From Deferribacteres bacterium (GTDB taxonomy: Bacteria; Nitrospirota; Thermodesulfovibrionia; UBA6902), in contig JAADFS010000047.1 of the NCBI GenBank assembly GCA_013152795.1, positions 1 to 8,947 on the forward strand: DNA of 8,947 nt. Direction: 5' to 3'. The notes under the pieces were generated by a model. That model was not told the origin of the DNA. It saw only the letters and a program-made list of their open reading frames with translations, and did no database searches. The translations under genes and the position numbers were made by a program. Below, piece by piece: positions 6,205 through 8,947 of the stretch (positions are counted from its first letter, which is position 1; every line of letters starts with the position of its first letter).

Positions 6205-6250
6205 ATAAAAAAGCGGGTGCAAGTCTGAGGATTTGCACCCGCTTTTTTAT
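6205..6250. terminator. Strong bidirectional intrinsic terminator
   Basis: An 18-bp perfect stem pairs 6205-6222 with 6233-6250. Its core is GCGGGTGCAA/TTGCACCCGC, flanked by A6 on the left (6207-6212) and T6 on the right (6243-6248), so either strand reads a GC-rich hairpin followed by a U-run. It starts 22 bases after the second cytochrome's stop codon and ends 2 bases before the outermost CRISPR repeat. It can therefore end the cytochrome transcript and also the leftward CRISPR RNA. Confidence 0.9.
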
Positions 6251-6252
6251 CT

Positions 6253-6350
6253 CCTGCTTCACGCCCCTGCATGAGGGGCGACACCCTTGGCGCCCTCCGT
6301 GCCCCCTGTCATGTCGACCCTGCTTCACGCCCCTGCATGAGGGGCGACAC
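6253..6350 (-). CRISPR. Minimal CRISPR array: two repeats, one spacer
   Basis: Identical 32-base repeats occupy 6253-6284 and 6319-6350, separated by a GC-rich 34-base spacer (6285-6318). Each repeat has a 7-bp stem, CGCCCCT/AGGGGCG, around the loop GCATG. Read on the - strand the repeat begins GTGTCGCCCCTCATGCAGG, close to the type I-C core GTCGCCCC...GGGGCGTG. It ends GAAGCAGG instead of the usual GATTGAAAC. With only two copies the exact repeat edges are uncertain by a few bases. The array follows cas2 after a leader, the normal place for type I-C. Whether it is active or a remnant cannot be told from sequence. Confidence 0.85.
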
Positions 6351-6532
6351 TTACTACTTATAACTTATTGTCTTTAAAGTGATAATACCTCCCCTTTTGC
6401 GATGCCTTTGTTTTAAAGGCGATAACTCTACGCTTGTCAAAGAACATTGCTTCCAACTTATGCATTCTCAAGGCTTTTTCCATGGTGCGAATCCTCCGGT
6501 GATTTCATGTGAACTTGAGGTTCGCTCACCAG
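6351..6532 (-). promoter_or_regulatory. CRISPR leader with candidate pre-crRNA promoter
   Basis: This 182-base stretch between the cas2 stop and the first repeat is AT-rich on the repeat side. On the - strand, TTGACA (6440-6435), a 17-base spacer and TTTAAA (6417-6412) make a plausible sigma70 promoter, predicting a start about 55 bases before the first repeat. Next to cas2, an imperfect inverted repeat (GGTGCGAATCCTCC at 6484-6497 against GAGGTTCGCTCACC at 6517-6530) resembles the GCGAACC...GGTTCGCACC pair that I recall from type I-C leaders. New spacers would be added at 6350. Confidence 0.6.
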
Positions 6533-6820
6533 TCAAACAATCAACGGGCCATCTTGATCAGGTGACTTTTTCAAGCCGATATGCTCAACCCGGCGCTTCC
6601 AGTTAGAGCCGAGAAAATAAAACCGTAAACTGTCCTTTTCAGGATCAATCTCATCGATTAACCTCTGGCGCAAAACCGTCCACTGTGCAGGATCAACAAT
6701 GCATTCAAAAACTGAATATTGAACCCTCTGCCCGTAGTCCATACAGGCCCGTGCGACCCTGCGCAAACGGCGTTCTCCATTAGCTTCCGTAGAAACGTCA
6801 TAACTGACTATCACAAACAT
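6533..6820 (-). CDS. CRISPR-associated endoribonuclease-fold protein Cas2
   Basis: This 95-residue protein has the ferredoxin-like Cas2 fold pattern: a first strand MFVIVSYDVST with the conserved Asp8, the segment YGQRVQYSVFEC (29-40), and a last strand region LRFYFLGSNW. Length and sequence style match type I-C Cas2 proteins. Cas2 dimers bridge two Cas1 dimers in the complex that inserts new spacers at the leader end; its nuclease activity is not needed for that in known systems. It is the last gene of the cas operon: its ATG follows the cas1 stop codon after 9 bases, indicating co-transcription and probable coupling, and the leader begins directly after it. Confidence 0.95.
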   Translation of the reverse strand: MFVIVSYDVSTEANGERRLRRVARACMDYGQRVQYSVFECIVDPAQWTVLRQRLIDEIDPEKDSLRFYFLGSNWKRRVEHIGLKKSPDQDGPLIV

Positions 6821-6829
6821 GTTCCGGCC

Positions 6830-7861
6830 TCACTTCCATATGAACGGCGGGTAAGCATCCAGATCACCCCTCAGATGCCGTGCAAGCAGCAATGCCTGTG
6901 AATGAAAGAGCAAGCCGACCGTCATTTTCTCATTAATAAACGGATGAAGTATCTCATCCTGCTTTCGCTTCTGATAGGCGACCAGCACTGTTTTTCGCGT
7001 ATCGTCATCCATAAGCACCGTACCGTTTTCTTTTTCTGTAAAACCTTTCTCCTGTACCCGGCCAAGATTTATCAGGGAGAGCGCCATCCTGTCGGCAAGG
7101 AACGGCCTGAACTCTTCCATCATATCAAGCGCAAGTCCGTAACGTCCGGGTCGGTCCCTGTGCAGGAAACCAACTGCCGGATCAAGCCCGACCGTCTCAA
7201 GCGCGGAGCGCACATCATGCATTACAATCGTGTATAAAAATGACAGCAGGCAGTTCACCTTATCCATGGGAGGCCTCCTGCTTCGCTCCGTGAAACAGAA
7301 ATTTTCTTTCTGAGATGTAATAAGGTTATCAAAAACGCTGAAATACGTATGCGCTGAGTCTCCTTCAATGCCCCTTATTACATCCAGCGATGACTCGTTC
7401 TGTATTCGTCTGAGCGCTGAACTGATAAGTTTCGATGCCTGGCCGACTCTGCCGGTATCTGATTTTTCCGGATGGTCTCTCAAAAACCGCTGCAGGACCG
7501 TCCTGCTGTTGGCAAGCTTTCCTGATAAAAGCGCGCGGGCAATGTTTGCAGAAGCGGCTTTGTCATCCGCACGCCGGTATTGTTCCCTGCGCAACAGAAC
7601 ATTGCCCGATACAGGCCCCTGAACCCTTGCAAGAAAGCGCCCGTGTTCAGTAAGGAAACTTATGGAAACATTCCGCTCCGCACAATAACCCATCAAAAAA
7701 GGACTGCATGTCACCTGGCCGAAACAGACAATGCCGCCTATGGTATGAACCGGCACCCTCAGGCGGATTTCCTTATCAACTCTTACAGCTACGGTTTCGC
7801 CTTCTTTGGAAAGGTAAGCGCCTTGAGTCGTTACAAATAACGTATTCAGATGTCTTTTCAT
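6830..7861 (-). CDS. CRISPR-associated integrase Cas1 (type I-C style)
   Basis: This is the spacer integrase. Starting at the ATG at 7861-7859 it has 343 residues and begins MKRHLNTLFVTTQGAYLS, typical of the I-C branch. The metal-binding residues are present: Glu166 (RGIEG), His234 (GFLHRDRPG) and Asp246 (LALDMMEEFRP). It ends PPFIWK, as I-C Cas1 proteins commonly do. The ATG overlaps the cas4 stop codon (TAATG, one shared base) and follows GGGGGAG, so translation is probably coupled. A longer frame from 7915 adds 18 residues that overlap cas4 and do not look like Cas1. All catalytic positions are intact, so the protein should be functional, which contrasts with the tiny array it would serve. 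Confidence 0.96.
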   Translation of the reverse strand: MKRHLNTLFVTTQGAYLSKEGETVAVRVDKEIRLRVPVHTIGGIVCFGQVTCSPFLMGYCAERNVSISFLTEHGRFLARVQGPVSGNVLLRREQYRRADDKAASANIARALLSGKLANSRTVLQRFLRDHPEKSDTGRVGQASKLISSALRRIQNESSLDVIRGIEGDSAHTYFSVFDNLITSQKENFCFTERSRRPPMDKVNCLLSFLYTIVMHDVRSALETVGLDPAVGFLHRDRPGRYGLALDMMEEFRPFLADRMALSLINLGRVQEKGFTEKENGTVLMDDDTRKTVLVAYQKRKQDEILHPFINEKMTVGLLFHSQALLLARHLRGDLDAYPPFIWK

Positions 7862-8499
7862 TACTCCCCCGATATACCGGCAAGATATCGACTCGCCTTT
7901 CTTTTTTTGCCGCATATGTCAGGCATACATAACCGGACCAGTGAACAGCTTCTGCACTTCCTTGAATAATCGGGTTCCGGCGTAATCCCCGAGTTTATAA
8001 GATCATGTACTCTCTCTGCGGTCGTTTCGGTCTCGACTCTCAGCGCCCTGTCAAACACCACGTCCTCCCTCCGCCGGATACTTCCGTAAAACAGCGCGCC
8101 GCGTTCTATTTCAACACTCATCATCTCTTCCAGGCAGATTGCCTGGGCGCAGAGTTGAACCCTATCGCAATTGTCGTGTTTCGGCTTGCCCCGCTTATAC
8201 TCCACGGGAAAAGGCCGCCATACATCACCCTGCCTATGGAATTCCACTACATCGGCCTTGCCGATCAATCCGAGCCGGAGAGAACGGAGCGGCACCCCGA
8301 ATTCGGTCCGGATATTACGCCGTGTTTCATGCGTTGCCGTATCAACACGGTCATGCATAATCCGGCCTTCCGCAGTGAACAGGTTTTCGCTCCATGCCTG
8401 TTCGATATGTATCAGCGCGCACTGCCGCCTGCAGAACAGCAGGTGCTGCAGGGCCGAAAGCTGTAACAAGTCTTCTTCTTTATAAGTCTTATAGGTCAT
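7861..8499 (-). CDS. CRISPR-associated exonuclease Cas4
   Basis: This 212-residue RecB-family nuclease carries an iron-sulfur cluster and trims and orients prespacers before Cas1-Cas2 integrates them. Nuclease residues are His49 (IMHD), Asp83 (GKADVVEF), Glu100 and Lys102 (EYKRGK), and a QLCAQA motif near 115-120. Candidate cluster cysteines are Cys23 or Cys27 (FCRRQCALIHIE) near the N-terminus and Cys182, Cys185 and Cys191 (KCRSCSLVRLC) near the C-terminus. The family usually begins close to the EEDLLQLSALQH segment. Here an extra MTYKTYK comes first, encoded by a 9-bp-period repeat (8481-8516) that also supplies the ATG. The start is 7 bases after the upstream gene's stop codon, with only a modest ribosome site inside that gene's tail. 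The stop codon overlaps the cas1 start. Confidence 0.95.
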   Translation of the reverse strand: MTYKTYKEEDLLQLSALQHLLFCRRQCALIHIEQAWSENLFTAEGRIMHDRVDTATHETRRNIRTEFGVPLRSLRLGLIGKADVVEFHRQGDVWRPFPVEYKRGKPKHDNCDRVQLCAQAICLEEMMSVEIERGALFYGSIRRREDVVFDRALRVETETTAERVHDLINSGITPEPDYSRKCRSCSLVRLCMPDICGKKRKASRYLAGISGE

Positions 8500-8516
8500 A
8501 TCAGACCTATTTCCCC
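8481..8516. repeat. 9-bp-period degenerate repeat at the cas4 start
   Basis: Four 9-base units are read on the + strand: TATAAGTCT (8481-8489), TATAGGTCA (8490-8498), TATCAGACC (8499-8507) and a decayed TATTTCCCC (8508-8516). On the - strand they encode the TYKTYK of the Cas4 N-terminus, contain its ATG, and overlap the stop codon of the preceding gene. Related units occur at 8689-8715. Confidence 0.6.
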
Positions 8517-8947
8517 TTTCTGCGCCATTGCGACCTTGTGCGATAAAGCCGTTCCGTGAAGCCGCCCTCTTTCAGGAACTCCTTTTCCAGGGACCTCAAT
8601 TGCCGGTCAAGCAGGTAGTTTGTCTGGTGAATCAGGCTGATCATGGTGTTTGCGGCGACTTCCGGAGGCGACGCCTCCAGATATGTTTTATAGGTCCTAT
8701 AGGACTTATCTTTTTGATAGCAAAGATTTCTCACTTCACGCGCTTTCGGGTGATCCTTTCCCCAGAGAGACAGGCCACTCTGCCGCAGATAATCCTGAAA
8801 ATCAAGAAGCAGCTCTTCAAGGCTTGCCCGCGCCACGCCGATAAGCTTGAGTTCGGTTTTTTTAGAGGTGCCTGAAGCCATACAACCCTCGGCGATGTTC
8901 TGTTTGCCGCTGCGGGCCGCCTGCACCATCTGGTCATGTGTGCGTGA
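8507..8947 (-). CDS. Four-helix-bundle suffix-domain protein (partial, cut by window edge)
   Basis: The frame continues through the last base of the window (upstream residues SRTHDQ precede the internal Met at 8929), so the true start lies outside. The visible 146 residues carry RTHDQMVQAARSGKQNIAEG, the signature of the 'four helix bundle' family related to proteins encoded in 23S rRNA intervening sequences. The tail (VAANTMISLIHQTNYLLDRQLRSLEKEFLKEGGFTERLYRTR) is the C-terminal suffix extension seen in a subfamily that I recall as TIGR04258. Function is unknown; relatives such as Avd of diversity-generating retroelements bind nucleic acid. The SYRTYKTY segment is encoded by the 9-bp-period repeat at 8689-8715 and may be an insertion. 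It ends in TAG 7 bases before cas4 and on the same strand, so the genes may share a transcript. Confidence 0.85.
   Translation of the reverse strand, partial: SRTHDQMVQAARSGKQNIAEGCMASGTSKKTELKLIGVARASLEELLLDFQDYLRQSGLSLWGKDHPKAREVRNLCYQKDKSYRTYKTYLEASPPEVAANTMISLIHQTNYLLDRQLRSLEKEFLKEGGFTERLYRTRSQWRRKGK
8689..8715. repeat. 9-bp-period repeat inside the four-helix-bundle gene
   Basis: The units TATAGGTCC (8689-8697), TATAGGACT (8698-8706) and a decayed TATCTTTTT (8707-8715) match those at the cas4 start. Read on the - strand they encode SYRTY, continuing into KTYL. The 9-base period keeps the reading frame, giving a three-residue protein repeat of the form (S/T)-Y-(K/R). Confidence 0.6.

Noticed and set aside
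6379..6606. + strand frame in the CRISPR leader and cas2 tail
   Set aside because: It is antisense to the leader and cas2, has no ribosome site and no family resemblance.
7862..7915. Extended cas1 start adding 18 residues
   Set aside because: It overlaps the cas4 end and is unlike Cas1 N-termini; the TAATG overlap with GGGGGAG upstream is the better start.
6902..8485. Several + strand frames across cas1 and cas4
   Set aside because: They are shadows of strongly supported - strand cas genes.

Overview
The window looks like a chromosomal segment of an anaerobic, metal- or sulfur-cycling bacterium with many multiheme cytochromes. The protein styles and the frequent ATA (Ile) and AGG (Arg) codons fit Nitrospirota (Thermodesulfovibrionia-like) or Desulfobacterota. 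No rRNA or tRNA is present, so this placement is inference only.

Left half, + strand (354-6182). A sensor histidine kinase with a periplasmic c-type heme motif (354-1854) is broken by a one-base frameshift in an A7 run. It is followed by an NtrC-type, sigma54-dependent response regulator (1918-3300). A non-coding gap (3301-3745) holds an 18-bp near-palindrome (candidate activator site) and a near-consensus -24/-12 sigma54 promoter (3587-3601). Two tandem paralogous secreted multiheme cytochromes follow (3746-4864, six heme motifs; 5061-6182, seven). Their motif order and spacer sequences resemble Geobacter OmcS, the hexaheme cytochrome that polymerises into extracellular conductive filaments. 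The histidine that bridges neighbouring OmcS subunits (in HTMHNS) is kept in both. Two perfect hairpins lie between the cytochrome genes and a strong, symmetrical terminator follows the second. The layout suggests that a heme- or redox-sensing two-component system switches on an OmcS/OmcT-like pair through sigma54.

Right half, - strand (6253-8947). This is a CRISPR adaptation module in type I-C order: a gene for a four-helix-bundle 'suffix-domain' protein (cut by the window edge), cas4, cas1, cas2, a leader, and a minimal array of two identical repeats and one spacer. No effector or cas3 gene is in view. The array ends 4 nt from the shared cytochrome terminator, so the cytochrome operon and the CRISPR locus converge on one bidirectional terminator. 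A 9-bp-period TATAGGNCN-type repeat lies inside the four-helix-bundle gene and also supplies the start codon and first residues of cas4.

The best candidate for an undescribed system is the heme-sensing two-component system, sigma54 promoter and OmcS-like tandem cytochrome unit. The frameshifted sensor and the dwarf CRISPR array are the main oddities.
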